Assembly: GCF_000931465.1 (NCBI RefSeq)
Contig: NZ_CP010892.1
Span: 1-64,000, forward strand
Reading direction: 5' to 3'
DNA: 64,000 nucleotides
From: Pseudomonas sp. MRSN 12121
GTDB taxonomy: Bacteria; Pseudomonadota; Gammaproteobacteria; Pseudomonadales; Pseudomonadaceae
A model generated the notes under the pieces. The model had not been told where the DNA came from, ran no database searches, and saw nothing but the letters and a program-made list of their open reading frames with translations. Numbering within the stretch: the first letter of the stretch is position 1; each line of letters begins with the position of its first letter. Below are positions 40,552 through 49,310 of the stretch, piece by piece. A program made the translations under genes and the position numbers.

Positions 40552-40708
40552 GGTGGCTCTCCTGCAATGTTGATGAGGGGGTCTGTAGGGTCCGACTGCA
40601 CGGCGTGGCGAAAGTGCATTAAATCTGAACGTTGTGGGCCGGGACCGACACCAAGTGTTGCTGGCAATCGCTGCTAGGCTTTGATCTACCTCATCAGGAG
40701 AGAACGTC

Positions 40709-40924
40709 ATGTCTGATCACCACACGTACAAGAAAGTCGAGCTGGTCGGCTCGTCCCCGAGCAGCATCGAAGACGCCATCAACAATGCGCTGGCCGAAGC
40801 CAGCAAAAGCATCAAGCACCTGGAATGGTTCGAGGTCACGGAAACCCGTGGGCACATCAAGGACGGCAAGGCCGCGCATTTCCAGGTGACGCTCAAGGTC
40901 GGCTTCCGGATTGCCAACAGCTGA
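40709..40924 (+). CDS. Dodecin flavin-binding protein
   Basis: The 71-residue protein matches dodecin, a hollow twelve-subunit sphere that stores or buffers flavins. The typical pattern [21 protein letters not shown], the flavin-stacking Trp in LEWFEV and the end [11 protein letters not shown] are present. The upstream region has AGGAGA before ATG 40709. Confidence 0.93.
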   Translation: MSDHHTYKKVELVGSSPSSIEDAINNALAEASKSIKHLEWFEVTETRGHIKDGKAAHFQVTLKVGFRIANS

Positions 40925-40960
40925 GGCCGAGGCAGGCTGTTGAACTTGTGCGCTGGCCGA

Positions 40961-40990
40961 TTGCCATAGGAAATGGCAAAGCGCTATATC
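40961..40990 (+). promoter_or_regulatory. Promoter with overlapping palindrome before the DUF1161 gene
   Basis: TTGCCA (40961-40966), an 18-bp spacer and TATATC (40985-40990) resemble a sigma-70 promoter. The -35 region is part of a perfect inverted repeat TTGCCAT-AGGAA-ATGGCAA (40961-40979), a plausible repressor site. It is 65 bp before the start of the DUF1161 gene. Confidence 0.4.
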
Positions 40991-41054
40991 TGCCTCGGGA
41001 CCCGTAAGGGCTGGGGTTTTACGCTTTTTCTGATTCGACCAGGGAATGTGACCG

Positions 41055-41279
41055 ATGAAAAAACTGGTAATGGCTTTAGCGTTGTTGAGTGCCGCGGGAA
41101 CAGCCTTTGCTGCCGGCAAACCATGCGAAGAGCTGAAAAGCGAAATCGCCGCGAAGATCGATGCGAAGGGTGCGTCGGGTTATTCGCTGGATATTGTCGA
41201 GAAAGGCAGCGCGACTGACGGCAAAGTGGTCGGTAGCTGCGAAGGCGGTACCAAGGAAATCGTCTACAAGCGTGGCTGA
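41055..41279 (+). CDS. DUF1161 periplasmic protein (first paralogue)
   Basis: The 74-residue protein has a signal peptide cut after AFA (about 1-19) and the DUF1161 domain: CEELKSEIAAKIDAKG, YSLDIV and VGSCEGGTKEIVYKR, with two Cys that may form a disulfide. The function is unknown. A second copy lies at 43258-43497 with the same pattern. It has its own promoter-like sequence and terminator. Confidence 0.88.
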   Translation: MKKLVMALALLSAAGTAFAAGKPCEELKSEIAAKIDAKGASGYSLDIVEKGSATDGKVVGSCEGGTKEIVYKRG

Positions 41280-41298
41280 GCCCCTGTAGGCATGCACG

Positions 41299-41325
41299 AA
41301 GCCGACGCTTGCGTCGGCTTTTTTG
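41299..41325 (+). terminator. Rho-independent terminator after the first DUF1161 gene
   Basis: GCCGACGC-TT-GCGTCGGC is a perfect 8-bp stem (extended by A/T pairs) followed by six T. Confidence 0.93.
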
Positions 41326-41375
41326 TGCCCGGGTTTCCCCGGAGCGGTCGTGCGTCCTGCGGCGGCTGGGGCCTG

Positions 41376-42377
41376 TCAGCCCTTCATGACCTGCGCCAGC
41401 AGTTCGTAGGAATGCAGGCGGTCGGCGTGTTCGTACAGGTCGCAGGTGAAGATCAGCTCATCGGCGTCGGTCTGTTCGATCAACACTTCGAGCTTGGCGC
41501 GGATCTTCGCCGGGCTGCCGATCATGGCCAGGCCCAGGAAACTGCCCACGGCCTCTTTCTCATGGGGCAGCCACAGGCCGTCCATGCTTGGCACCGGCTT
41601 GCGCTGCACCAGGCTCTGGCCGCGCATCAACGCGAGGATCCGCTGGTACACCGAGGTCGCCAGGTAGTCGGCTTGCTCGTCGGTATCGGCCGCCACCAGC
41701 GGCACGCCGAGCATCACGTAGGGTTTGTCGAGGACCGCGGAAGGCTTGAAGTGGTTGCGGTACACGCGAATCGCTTCGTGCATGTAGCGTGGCGCGAAAT
41801 GCGAGGCGAAGGCGTAAGGCAAGCCACGCTGGCCCGCCAGCTGCGCGCTGAACAGGCTCGAACCCAGCAGCCAGACCGGCACCTGGGTGCCGGTGCCCGG
41901 TACGGCGATCACCCGTTGTTCCGGCGTGCGCGGGGCGAGGTAGGCCATCAGTTCGGCGACATCCTCGGGGAAATCGTCGGCGCTGCCGGAGCGTTCGCGC
42001 CGCAGCGCGCGGGCGGTCATCTGGTCCGAGCCGGGCGCGCGCCCCAGCCCCAGGTCGATGCGTCCCGGGTACAGGCTTTCCAGGGTGCCGAACTGCTCGG
42101 CGATCACCAGCGGCGCATGGTTGGGCAACATCACGCCGCCGGAGCCGACGCGGATGCTCGAGGTGCCGCCGGCCAGGTAGCCCAGCAGCACCGAGGTCGC
42201 GGAGCTGGCGATCCCGTCCATGTTGTGGTGTTCGGCGACCCAGAAGCGGGTGTAGCCGAACTTCTCGACATGCCGGGCCAGGTCCAGGGAATTGCGCAGC
42301 GATTGCGCCGGGCTGCCATCCTCGCGCACGGGGACCAGATCGAGGGTGGAAAACTTTACGTCGGACAATGGTTTCAT
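41376..42377 (-). CDS. Luciferase-like (LLM-class) flavin monooxygenase
   Basis: The 333-residue protein matches the bacterial luciferase-like family, which uses reduced FMN or F420; pseudomonads use FMN. It has the start [40 protein letters not shown] and [13 protein letters not shown] of the YhbW-like subgroup. ATG 42377 is preceded by GAGGAGA. The substrate is unknown. It is divergent from the OsmC gene, with which a link to oxidative stress is possible but not shown. Confidence 0.87.
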   Translation of the reverse strand: MKPLSDVKFSTLDLVPVREDGSPAQSLRNSLDLARHVEKFGYTRFWVAEHHNMDGIASSATSVLLGYLAGGTSSIRVGSGGVMLPNHAPLVIAEQFGTLESLYPGRIDLGLGRAPGSDQMTARALRRERSGSADDFPEDVAELMAYLAPRTPEQRVIAVPGTGTQVPVWLLGSSLFSAQLAGQRGLPYAFASHFAPRYMHEAIRVYRNHFKPSAVLDKPYVMLGVPLVAADTDEQADYLATSVYQRILALMRGQSLVQRKPVPSMDGLWLPHEKEAVGSFLGLAMIGSPAKIRAKLEVLIEQTDADELIFTCDLYEHADRLHSYELLAQVMKG

Positions 42378-42619
42378 GAACCTGCTTCTCCTCTGGGTAT
42401 GCAGGCCTTTGTCATGAGCCAAAACCTGCCGAATGCTGTAAGCCTGTTTCATGCAATGTGGGCATATACCCGAGTTTCAATAGCCAGGACACATTTGCTG
42501 TCCGGATAAACGGCCGACTCACACCGGATGAACTTCACCGGGCCTTCTATCCTCTAGAACCCTATTGGCAGAAAACCCCAAGGGTGCGGCTTGTCGCGCC
42601 CGTTCTCGAGGAGACAGGC

Positions 42620-43051
42620 ATGAGTATCACCAAGAAAGCATCGGCTCACTGGGAAGGCGACCTGAAAACCGGCATCGGCTCCATTTCCACTGAAACCGGG
42701 GTGCTGCGCGAAGCACCCTACGGCTTCAAGGCACGTTTCGAGGGAGGCCGCGGCACCAATCCCGAAGAATTGATCGGCGCCGCGCACGCCGGGTGTTTCT
42801 CCATGGCCTTTTCGATGATTCTCGGCGAAGCCGGGCTCAAGGCCGACAGCATCGATACCAACGCCGAAGTGACCCTGGATCAGGTCGATGGCGGGTTCGC
42901 GATCACCGCGGTGCACCTGATCCTCAAGGCCAGGATTCCCGGTGCCAGCCAGCAGCAGTTCGATGAACTGAGCCAGAAGGCCAAGGAAGGGTGTCCGGTA
43001 TCCAAGGTGCTGAATGCCCGGATCAGCCTTGAGGCGACCCTGCTCGGCTGA
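42620..43051 (+). CDS. OsmC-family peroxiredoxin
   Basis: OsmC enzymes reduce organic hydroperoxides. The 143-residue protein has the two redox cysteines C59 (AHAGCFSMAF) and C125 (EGCPVS), which is the OsmC rather than Ohr pattern. ATG 42620 has GAGGAGAC upstream; an upstream open frame over the divergent promoter is ignored. No OhrR regulator gene is adjacent. Confidence 0.93.
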   Translation: MSITKKASAHWEGDLKTGIGSISTETGVLREAPYGFKARFEGGRGTNPEELIGAAHAGCFSMAFSMILGEAGLKADSIDTNAEVTLDQVDGGFAITAVHLILKARIPGASQQQFDELSQKAKEGCPVSKVLNARISLEATLLG

Positions 43052-43257
43052 GCCTGCTTCGCTGCGTGGGCAGCCCCTTTGCCACGGATGAATGCCGTTC
43101 ATTCGCTGGGGGCGGGCTAGCCCGTGGCGGCGTTTGTATCGAGAGACCCGCGCCAGGCAGGCGCGGAAGCAGAACGCGGGTCATGAAAATGTGGTCGAAT
43201 AGATGACTGCAGGCTCAGCCCAGGACCTTGGGCGCTGCATCAAGGGAGCTCCACATC

Positions 43258-43497
43258 ATGAAACGTTTTGCCCTGGCAGTTGTTTGTTGCGCGCTGGCCA
43301 CCTCGGCCCTGGCGGCTCCGAAGGATTGCGAAGAACTCAAGCAAGAGATTGAAATCAAGATCCAGGCCAATGCCGTGCCCTCCTACACCCTGGAGATTGT
43401 GAGCAAGGAGGAAGCCGAAAAGCATGACGTGGCCATGGTGGTCGGGACCTGCGAAAACGGCACCAAGGCGATCATCTACCAGAGAAACGACAGCTGA
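43258..43497 (+). CDS. DUF1161 periplasmic protein (second paralogue)
   Basis: The 79-residue protein has a signal peptide ending ALAAP and the DUF1161 pattern CEELKQEIEIKIQANAV, YTLEIV and VGTCENGTKAIIYQR, aligning along its length with the 41055-41279 protein. Function unknown. The ribosome site is AAGGGAGC before ATG 43258. It converges with a lipoprotein gene directly downstream. Confidence 0.88.
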   Translation: MKRFALAVVCCALATSALAAPKDCEELKQEIEIKIQANAVPSYTLEIVSKEEAEKHDVAMVVGTCENGTKAIIYQRNDS

Positions 43498-43917
43498 TCA
43501 GATCACGCAGTTGACCATGTGATCCTCGGCCAGCAGCTCGCGCCGGGCGTTGTACAGCCGGGCGCTGGGTGTGAAGCCCAGCGAGCGGCCTTCCAGCAGG
43601 TAACGCTGGCCGGCTTCGAAATGGTCATAGCGGATGCTCAGGTAGCACAAGCGCTCGGCCGGATCGTTCAGCAGGCCGAGACGCCCGCTGAACACCTCGA
43701 AATCGAAACGCACCATCAATTCATGACTGCCCGGGGTGACCTGGAAATAGCGGCCATCGCGCAGGCGCTGGTTGTCCAGGCGTTCGGCCATCAATAGCTT
43801 GCCGCCCGGGGTCGGGGTGGCGAAGTCGACCCAGGCCTGTTGTGGGTCCACCGCCGGCAAGGGGCTGGTACAGGCAACGAGGCCGGTCAGGGCAAGCAGC
43901 AGCAAGGGTTGGCGCAT
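43498..43917 (-). CDS. Putative lipoprotein, first of a paralogous pair
   Basis: The 139-residue protein has a lipoprotein signal (LLLLALTGLVAC, lipobox Cys about 16). Its body shares QAWVDF, YFQVTPGSHELMVRFDF, FEAGQRYLLEG and ARLYNARRELL with the next gene, so the two arose by duplication. The domain is not one I can name; the beta-strand pattern suggests an envelope protein. ATG 43917 is the only in-frame ATG near the signal peptide, though its ribosome site is weak. Confidence 0.75.
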   Translation of the reverse strand: MRQPLLLLALTGLVACTSPLPAVDPQQAWVDFATPTPGGKLLMAERLDNQRLRDGRYFQVTPGSHELMVRFDFEVFSGRLGLLNDPAERLCYLSIRYDHFEAGQRYLLEGRSLGFTPSARLYNARRELLAEDHMVNCVI

Positions 43918-43959
43918 GAGGGTCGGCTGTCCGGAGAGAAGCCGCAAGCATAGCGCCGA

Positions 43960-44373
43960 TCAGGTGCGTTGACAGCCCGCCGGTTGCCCGGTGCCCACCA
44001 GGTTGCGTTGCTGGTCGTAGAGCTTGGCCCACGGCCGGAAACCGATATTGCCGGTCTGCAGCTGATAACGCTGGCCGGCGTTGAAGTCCTTGTATTTCAC
44101 GTTCAGCTTGCAGTCGCGCCACAGCGGTTCGCTGTCCGGGCCGATATTGGTGGGCTCCACGGCGAACTGGTAGCGCACCTTCAGCTCATGGTTACCCGGC
44201 TGGACCTCGAAATAGCGACGATCCACCCAGGCCTTTTCATCCACTTCCAGCGCCTGCAGGGCGGTGTCCTGGTGGGTGTCGAGGTCGATCCAGGCTTGCG
44301 TCGGATCGGGGGTGGGCAGTCCGGCACAGCCGCTCAGGGTCAACAGTCCGGTGGTCAGCAGCAACACGCGCAT
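43960..44373 (-). CDS. Putative lipoprotein, second of a paralogous pair
   Basis: The 137-residue protein has a lipoprotein signal with lipobox LSGC (Cys about 16) and the same core as its downstream neighbour: DPTQAWIDL, YFEVQPGNHELKVRYQF, FNAGQRYQLQT and AKLYDQQRNLV. Two conserved Cys (WRDCKLNV and PAGCQRT) also have partners in the paralogue. Function unknown. It is divergent from the HExxH lipoprotein gene. Confidence 0.78.
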   Translation of the reverse strand: MRVLLLTTGLLTLSGCAGLPTPDPTQAWIDLDTHQDTALQALEVDEKAWVDRRYFEVQPGNHELKVRYQFAVEPTNIGPDSEPLWRDCKLNVKYKDFNAGQRYQLQTGNIGFRPWAKLYDQQRNLVGTGQPAGCQRT

Positions 44374-44432
44374 AGCGAAACTCCAGGCAGGCGAGATAGT
44401 CTTGCGGGCAGACTCTCGACGGATGATTCGAT

Positions 44433-45512
44433 TTGATTAGGCCGCGTTCAAGCCATGGGTTACTTGATCGTCTTTTGCGCTTTTTGTTTCCGGGCCTGGT
44501 GCTTTTGTCGCTCAACGGTTGTTCCAGCGTCGGTTACTACAGCCAGCTGGCCACCGGCCAATGGCGGTTGTTGCAGGCCCGCACCCCGGTCGAGCAGGTC
44601 ATCGCCGATCCGGCTCGCGACCCGCAACTGCGCGCCCACCTGGCCCAGTCGCAGGTGGCCCGACGCTTCGCCAGCCAGCACCTGCACCTGCCGGACAACC
44701 AGAGCTATCGCCTCTACGCCGACATCGGCCGGCCCTTCGTGGTGTGGAATGTGTTCAGCACCCCCGAGTTTTCCCTGAGCCCCAAGACCCACTGTTTCCC
44801 GATTGCCGGCTGCGTGGCTTATCGCGGTTATTACAGCCAGGGCGGGGCCCGGGGTGACGCGGCCTTGCAGAAACAGCAGGGCATGGACGTGGCCATCGGC
44901 GGGGTGGAGGCTTACTCGACCCTGGGCTGGTTCAACGACCCGATCCTCAGTTCGATGATGCATTGGGGCGACGAGCGCCTGGCGACCCTGATCTTCCACG
45001 AGCTGGCGCACCAGCGCTTCTATGTGAAGGACGACACCGAATTCAACGAGTCCTTCGCCACCTTCGTCGAGCAGGAAGGCACCCGGCAATGGCGCGCCGC
45101 CAGGGGCTTGCCACCGTCCAGCGATGCCCAGGTCCGGCAGCGCGACCAGTTCATCCAGCTGATCCTCGATACCCGCCAGCGCCTGGAGCGCCTGTATGCC
45201 CTGCCGCTGCCGGCCGAGCAGATGCGCCAGCGCAAGGCCGCCGAATTCGAGCGGCTGCGGCGGGATTACCGACAACTCAAAGGCAGCCAATGGCATGGCG
45301 ACTCGCGCTACGACGCCTGGATCGACGCCCCGCTGAACAACGCCCGGCTGCTGCCCTTTGGCCTGTACGACCAGTGGGTACCGGCATTTGCCGCCTTGTT
45401 CAAACAGGCGAACGGGGATTGGCCGGCGTTCTACCAGGCCGTGGAGAAGCTCGGTGCGCTGCCGGCCGAGCAGCGCAAGGCGGCGCTGAAAGCCTTGATG
45501 GGCGGCGTCTAG
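44433..45512 (+). CDS. Putative lipoprotein aminopeptidase with HExxH motif
   Basis: The protein has a lipoprotein signal (LFPGLVLLSLNGC, lipobox Cys 30) and a zinc-peptidase motif HELAHQ at 189-194 (H189, E190, H193), as in the family annotated as putative aminopeptidase. It should sit on the periplasmic face of a membrane; its substrate is unknown. No ATG fits: the frame opens at TTG 44433, which gives a 359-residue protein and a reasonable signal peptide, so a non-ATG start is likely. It is divergent from the lipoprotein pair. Confidence 0.8.
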   Translation: MIRPRSSHGLLDRLLRFLFPGLVLLSLNGCSSVGYYSQLATGQWRLLQARTPVEQVIADPARDPQLRAHLAQSQVARRFASQHLHLPDNQSYRLYADIGRPFVVWNVFSTPEFSLSPKTHCFPIAGCVAYRGYYSQGGARGDAALQKQQGMDVAIGGVEAYSTLGWFNDPILSSMMHWGDERLATLIFHELAHQRFYVKDDTEFNESFATFVEQEGTRQWRAARGLPPSSDAQVRQRDQFIQLILDTRQRLERLYALPLPAEQMRQRKAAEFERLRRDYRQLKGSQWHGDSRYDAWIDAPLNNARLLPFGLYDQWVPAFAALFKQANGDWPAFYQAVEKLGALPAEQRKAALKALMGGV

Positions 45513-45530
45513 AAGGACGCCATCGCGGGC

Positions 45531-46181
45531 TCAACTGCGCAAGAACGCCTGGTGCAACTCGTCCAGGGTCTGGAAGTGGTAGGCCGGCGCCTCGGCGCTC
45601 AGTTCCTCGTGGCTGCCGAAGCCATACCCCACCGCCGCGGCGTCCAGTCCGTTGTGGCGGGCGCCGATCAGGTCGTGCTTGCGGTCGCCGATCATCAGGG
45701 TGTCGCGTGGGTCCAGGCCTTCTTCGCTCACCAGGTGGCGGATCAGCTCGACCTTGTCGGTGCGGGTGCCGTCCAGTTCGCTGCCGTAGATCACCTTGAA
45801 GTGTCGGGCGAAGTCGAAATGCCGGGCGATTTCGCGGGCGAACACCCAGGGCTTGGACGTGGCGATATAGAGCTGGCGACCCTGCCCGCCCAGGGTTTCC
45901 AGCAACGGCATGACGCCGTCGAACACCCGGTTCTCATACAGGCCGGTGACTTTGAACCGTTCGCGGTAGAAGTTCACCGCCTCCCAGGCCCTGGCTTCGT
46001 CGAAACCGTAGAACTGCATGAACGCCTGCAACAGCGGCGGGCCGATGAAGTGCTCCAGCTTCGTCAGGTCCGGTTCGTCGATGCCCAGCTTGCCGAGGGC
46101 GAACTGGATCGAGCGGGTGATGCCTTCGCGCGGGTCGGTCAGGGTGCCGTCGAGGTCGAACAGTACGGTTTGGTAATGCAT
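45531..46181 (-). CDS. HAD-family phosphatase, phosphoglycolate-phosphatase-like
   Basis: The 216-residue protein has the HAD motif I FDLDGTLTDP (D9, D11), an alpha-helical cap domain (about 15-85) and the acidic motif IV MIGDRKHDLIGA near residue 163. This fits the Gph/YieH-type subgroup, but substrate specificity cannot be read from sequence. It lies 28 bp downstream of and parallel to the gamma-carbonic-anhydrase-like gene. Confidence 0.87.
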   Translation of the reverse strand: MHYQTVLFDLDGTLTDPREGITRSIQFALGKLGIDEPDLTKLEHFIGPPLLQAFMQFYGFDEARAWEAVNFYRERFKVTGLYENRVFDGVMPLLETLGGQGRQLYIATSKPWVFAREIARHFDFARHFKVIYGSELDGTRTDKVELIRHLVSEEGLDPRDTLMIGDRKHDLIGARHNGLDAAAVGYGFGSHEELSAEAPAYHFQTLDELHQAFLRS

Positions 46182-46209
46182 GGGAATTCCTGGGCAATGA
46201 TTCGGGGGC

Positions 46210-46776
46210 TCAAGCCTGGTCGTAGCCTTCGGCCAGATGCAGGTCCTTGAGCTTCACGTAGTTGGCGGCGCTGTAGGTGAAGAACGCGCGTTCCTTGTCG
46301 GTCAGCGGGCGTGCCTGCTTCACCGGGCTGCCGACGTAGAGGAAGCCGCTTTCCAGGCGCTTGCCCGGCGGCACCAGGCTGCCGGCGCCGACGATCACGT
46401 CGTCTTCGACCACCGCGCCGTCCATGACGATGCTGCCCATGCCGATCAGCACCCGGCTGCCGATGCTGCAACCGTGCAGCATCACTTTGTGGGCGATGGT
46501 CACGTCGTCGCCGATCAGCAGCGGGAAGCCGTCCGGGTTGAAGGGGCCGGCATGGGTGATGTGCAGCACGCTGGCATCCTGCACGCTGGTGCGCGCGCCG
46601 ATGCGGATGCGGTGCATGTCGCCGCGGATCACCGTCAGGGGCCAGACCGAACTGTCGGCGCCGATTTCGACATCGCCGATCACCACCGCCGAGCTGTCGA
46701 CGAAGGCCCGCGGGCCGAGGATGGGCGTGTGCTGCTGATAGGTACGGATGGCCAAGTGGGATACCTGCTCTGACAT
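46210..46776 (-). CDS. Gamma-carbonic-anhydrase-like hexapeptide-repeat protein
   Basis: The 188-residue protein forms a left-handed beta helix of hexapeptide repeats (IGDVEIGADSSVWPLTVIRGD, IGDDVTIAHKVMLHG, IGMGSIVMDGAVV) and keeps His residues in VLHITHAG and AHKVMLHG that bind metal in the gamma-class carbonic anhydrase/YrdA/PaaY group. Activity is not guaranteed by these residues. It is divergent from prlC and upstream of the HAD gene, matching PAO1 PA0066. Confidence 0.9.
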   Translation of the reverse strand: MSEQVSHLAIRTYQQHTPILGPRAFVDSSAVVIGDVEIGADSSVWPLTVIRGDMHRIRIGARTSVQDASVLHITHAGPFNPDGFPLLIGDDVTIAHKVMLHGCSIGSRVLIGMGSIVMDGAVVEDDVIVGAGSLVPPGKRLESGFLYVGSPVKQARPLTDKERAFFTYSAANYVKLKDLHLAEGYDQA

Positions 46777-46857
46777 TTATTAATGGGGGCGATAGCTGCG
46801 GCGTGCGTCGATTGTAATTAAGATGGCGCAATGTTTCTTCCAGCCAAGGTGCCCACC

Positions 46858-48909
46858 GTGAGTGTGAACAACCCTCTTCTGCAGCCCTACGACCTGCCGC
46901 CGTTCTCGGCGATCCGCGCCGAGCACGTACAGCCGGCCATCGAACAGATCCTGGCTGACAACCGCGCCGCCATCGCTGAAATCCTCAAGAGCCAGGGCGC
47001 GCAACCGACCTGGGCCGGCCTGGTCCTGGCCATGGACGAACTCAACGACCGCCTGGGCGCCGCCTGGAGCCCGGTGAGCCACCTCAACGCCGTGTGCAAC
47101 AGCGCCGAACTGCGCGAAGCCTATGAGGCCTGCCTGCCGGCCCTGAGCGCCTACTCCACCGAAATGGGGCAGAACCGCGAACTGTTCCAGGCCTTCGAAG
47201 CCCTGGCCAGCAGCCCGGAAGCCGCCGGTTTCGACGTGGCGCAGAAAACCATCCTGGAACACTCCCTGCGCGACTTCCGCCTGTCGGGTATCGACCTGCC
47301 GCCGGAGCAGCAGAAGCGTTATGCCGAAGTGCAGAGCAAGCTGTCCGAGCTGGGCAGCCGCTTCTCCAACCAATTGCTCGACGCCACCCAGGCCTGGACC
47401 AAGCACGTCACCGACGAAGCGGCGCTGGCCGGCCTGACGGCCTCGGCCAAGGCGCAAATGGCCGCCGCGGCCCAGGCCAAGGGCCTGGACGGTTGGCTGA
47501 TCACCCTGGAGTTCCCCAGCTATTACGCAGTGATGACCTACGCCGAAGACCGCGCGCTGCGCGAAGAAGTCTACGCCGCCTACTGCACCCGTGCCTCGGA
47601 CCAGGGGCCGAACGCCGGCCAGAACGACAACGGCCCGGTCATGGAGGAAATCCTCGACCTGCGCCAGGAACTGGCCCGCCTGCTGGGCTACGCCAACTTC
47701 GCCGAGCTGAGCCTGGCGACCAAGATGGCCGAGTCCAGCGACCAGGTGCTGAGTTTCCTGCGCGACCTGGCCAAGCGCAGCAAGCCGTTCGCTGCCCAGG
47801 ACCTGCAACAGCTCAAGGCCTATGCCGCCGAGCAAGGCTGCCCGGATCTGCAGAGCTGGGACAGCGGTTTCTACGGCGAGAAGCTGCGCGAGCAGCGCTA
47901 CAGCGTGGCCCAGGAAACCCTGCGCGCCTATTTCCCGATCGACAAGGTGCTCGGCGGCCTGTTCGCCATCGTCCAGCGCCTGTACGGCATCGAGATCGCC
48001 GAACTGAAAGGCTTCGACACCTGGCACCCGGACGTGCGCCTGTTCGAGATCAAGGAAAACGGCCAGCACGTGGGCCGCTTCTTCTTCGACCTGTATGCCC
48101 GCGCCAACAAGCGCGGCGGTGCCTGGATGGACGGCGCCCGCGACCGTCGCCGCACCTTCGACGGCGTGCTGCAAAGCCCGGTGGCCAACCTGGTGTGCAA
48201 CTTCACCCCGGCCGACAGCGGCAAGCCTGCGCTGCTGACCCACGATGAAGTCACCACCCTGTTCCACGAGTTCGGCCATGGCCTGCACCACCTGCTGACC
48301 CGCGTCGAGCACGCCGGCGTTTCTGGCATCAACGGCGTGGCCTGGGACGCAGTCGAGCTGCCGAGCCAGTTCATGGAGAACTGGTGCTGGGAGCCCGAAG
48401 GCCTGGCGCTGATCTCCGGCCACTATGAAACCGGCGAGCCGCTGCCCCAGGACCTGCTGCAGAAAATGCTCGCGGCGAAGAACTTCCAGTCCGGCTTGAT
48501 GATGGTGCGCCAGCTGGAATTCTCGCTGTTCGACTTCGAGCTGCATGCCACCCATGGCGACGGCCGCGGCGTGCTGCAGGTGCTCGAGGGCGTGCGCGAC
48601 GAGGTCTCGGTGATGCGTCCGCCGGCCTACAACCGCTTCCCCAACAGCTTCGCGCACATCTTCGCCGGCGGTTATGCCGCGGGTTACTACAGCTACAAGT
48701 GGGCCGAAGTGCTGTCGGCCGATGCGTTCTCGAAGTTCGAGGAAGAAGGCGTGCTGAATGCCGAGACCGGTCGCGCGTTCCGCGAAGCGATCCTGGCCCG
48801 CGGCGGCTCCCAGGAGCCAATGGTGCTGTTCGTCGATTTCCGCGGACGTGCGCCGTCGATTGACGCACTCTTGCGCCACAGCGGCCTGTCCGAGGACGCA
48901 GCGGCATGA
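46858..48909 (+). CDS. prlC: Oligopeptidase A (M3 metallopeptidase)
   Basis: This cytosolic zinc peptidase degrades short peptides such as cleaved signal peptides. The protein has the HEXXH zinc site HEFGH (H470, E471, H474) followed by GLHHLLT, and the M3 opening NPLLQPYDLPPFSAIRAEHVQPAI. GTG 46858 with AAGGTG about seven bases upstream gives 683 residues, near the family size (680 in E. coli); a frame from ATG 46831 is nine residues longer. The zinc-ribbon gene overlaps its stop. Confidence 0.96.
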   Translation: MSVNNPLLQPYDLPPFSAIRAEHVQPAIEQILADNRAAIAEILKSQGAQPTWAGLVLAMDELNDRLGAAWSPVSHLNAVCNSAELREAYEACLPALSAYSTEMGQNRELFQAFEALASSPEAAGFDVAQKTILEHSLRDFRLSGIDLPPEQQKRYAEVQSKLSELGSRFSNQLLDATQAWTKHVTDEAALAGLTASAKAQMAAAAQAKGLDGWLITLEFPSYYAVMTYAEDRALREEVYAAYCTRASDQGPNAGQNDNGPVMEEILDLRQELARLLGYANFAELSLATKMAESSDQVLSFLRDLAKRSKPFAAQDLQQLKAYAAEQGCPDLQSWDSGFYGEKLREQRYSVAQETLRAYFPIDKVLGGLFAIVQRLYGIEIAELKGFDTWHPDVRLFEIKENGQHVGRFFFDLYARANKRGGAWMDGARDRRRTFDGVLQSPVANLVCNFTPADSGKPALLTHDEVTTLFHEFGHGLHHLLTRVEHAGVSGINGVAWDAVELPSQFMENWCWEPEGLALISGHYETGEPLPQDLLQKMLAAKNFQSGLMMVRQLEFSLFDFELHATHGDGRGVLQVLEGVRDEVSVMRPPAYNRFPNSFAHIFAGGYAAGYYSYKWAEVLSADAFSKFEEEGVLNAETGRAFREAILARGGSQEPMVLFVDFRGRAPSIDALLRHSGLSEDAAA

Positions 48910-49193
48910 GCGAGGGGCCAGTGAAGACGAAAAAACGCTTTATCGCCGGGGCGGTATGCCCGGCGTGCAGCGAGCAGGACAAGCTGATGATGTGGAGCGA
49001 AGACGACGTTCCCCATCGCGAATGCGTGGCCTGCGGTTATGCCGACACCTTGAATGAACAGGGCCTGTCGGTGCCCAAGGAATTGAGCACGCGGGTCAAC
49101 ACCACGGCCCTCAAGGTGCCGGACGCCAAGGTCCAGTCGGTGCAGTTCTTTCCCAACCCCAAGTTGAAGAAGAAAACCGACGAACCCAAGTAG
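48906..49193 (+). CDS. YheV-family zinc-ribbon protein
   Basis: The 95-residue protein has a zinc ribbon with CPAC at 18-21 and CVAC about 22 residues later, followed by a basic tail (KLKKKTDEPK). YheV is a conserved gammaproteobacterial protein of unknown function, commonly next to prlC as here. Its start overlaps the prlC stop by four bases (ATGA), so the two are co-translated. Confidence 0.9.
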   Translation: MSEGPVKTKKRFIAGAVCPACSEQDKLMMWSEDDVPHRECVACGYADTLNEQGLSVPKELSTRVNTTALKVPDAKVQSVQFFPNPKLKKKTDEPK

Positions 49194-49205
49194 TGGTGAA
49201 TCCTT

Positions 49206-49284
49206 GTAGGAGCGCAGCTTGCGCGCGATAGCGGTGTATCAGATACACCGCGGCGCCTCGATCGCCAGCAAGCTGGGCTCCTAC
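49206..49284. repeat. REP-type inverted repeat pair after the zinc-ribbon gene
   Basis: GTAGGAGCGCAGCTTGCGCG and CAGCAAGCTGGGCTCCTAC face each other around a perfect inner hairpin GCGGTGTAT-CAG-ATACACCGC (49231-49251). It separates converging genes. Confidence 0.82.
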
Positions 49285-49310
49285 AGGAAAGCTGCGCCCC
49301 TCGGGGCCTA

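Noticed and set aside
43052..43257. Small gene or RNA between the OsmC and second DUF1161 genes
   Set aside because: GCCACGG/CCGTGGC inverted bits are present, but no coding frame with a start signal and no complete terminator or RNA fold was recognised.
46780..48879. Open frame of about 700 codons on the minus strand opposite prlC
   Set aside because: prlC on the plus strand is certain; the antisense translation has no domain.
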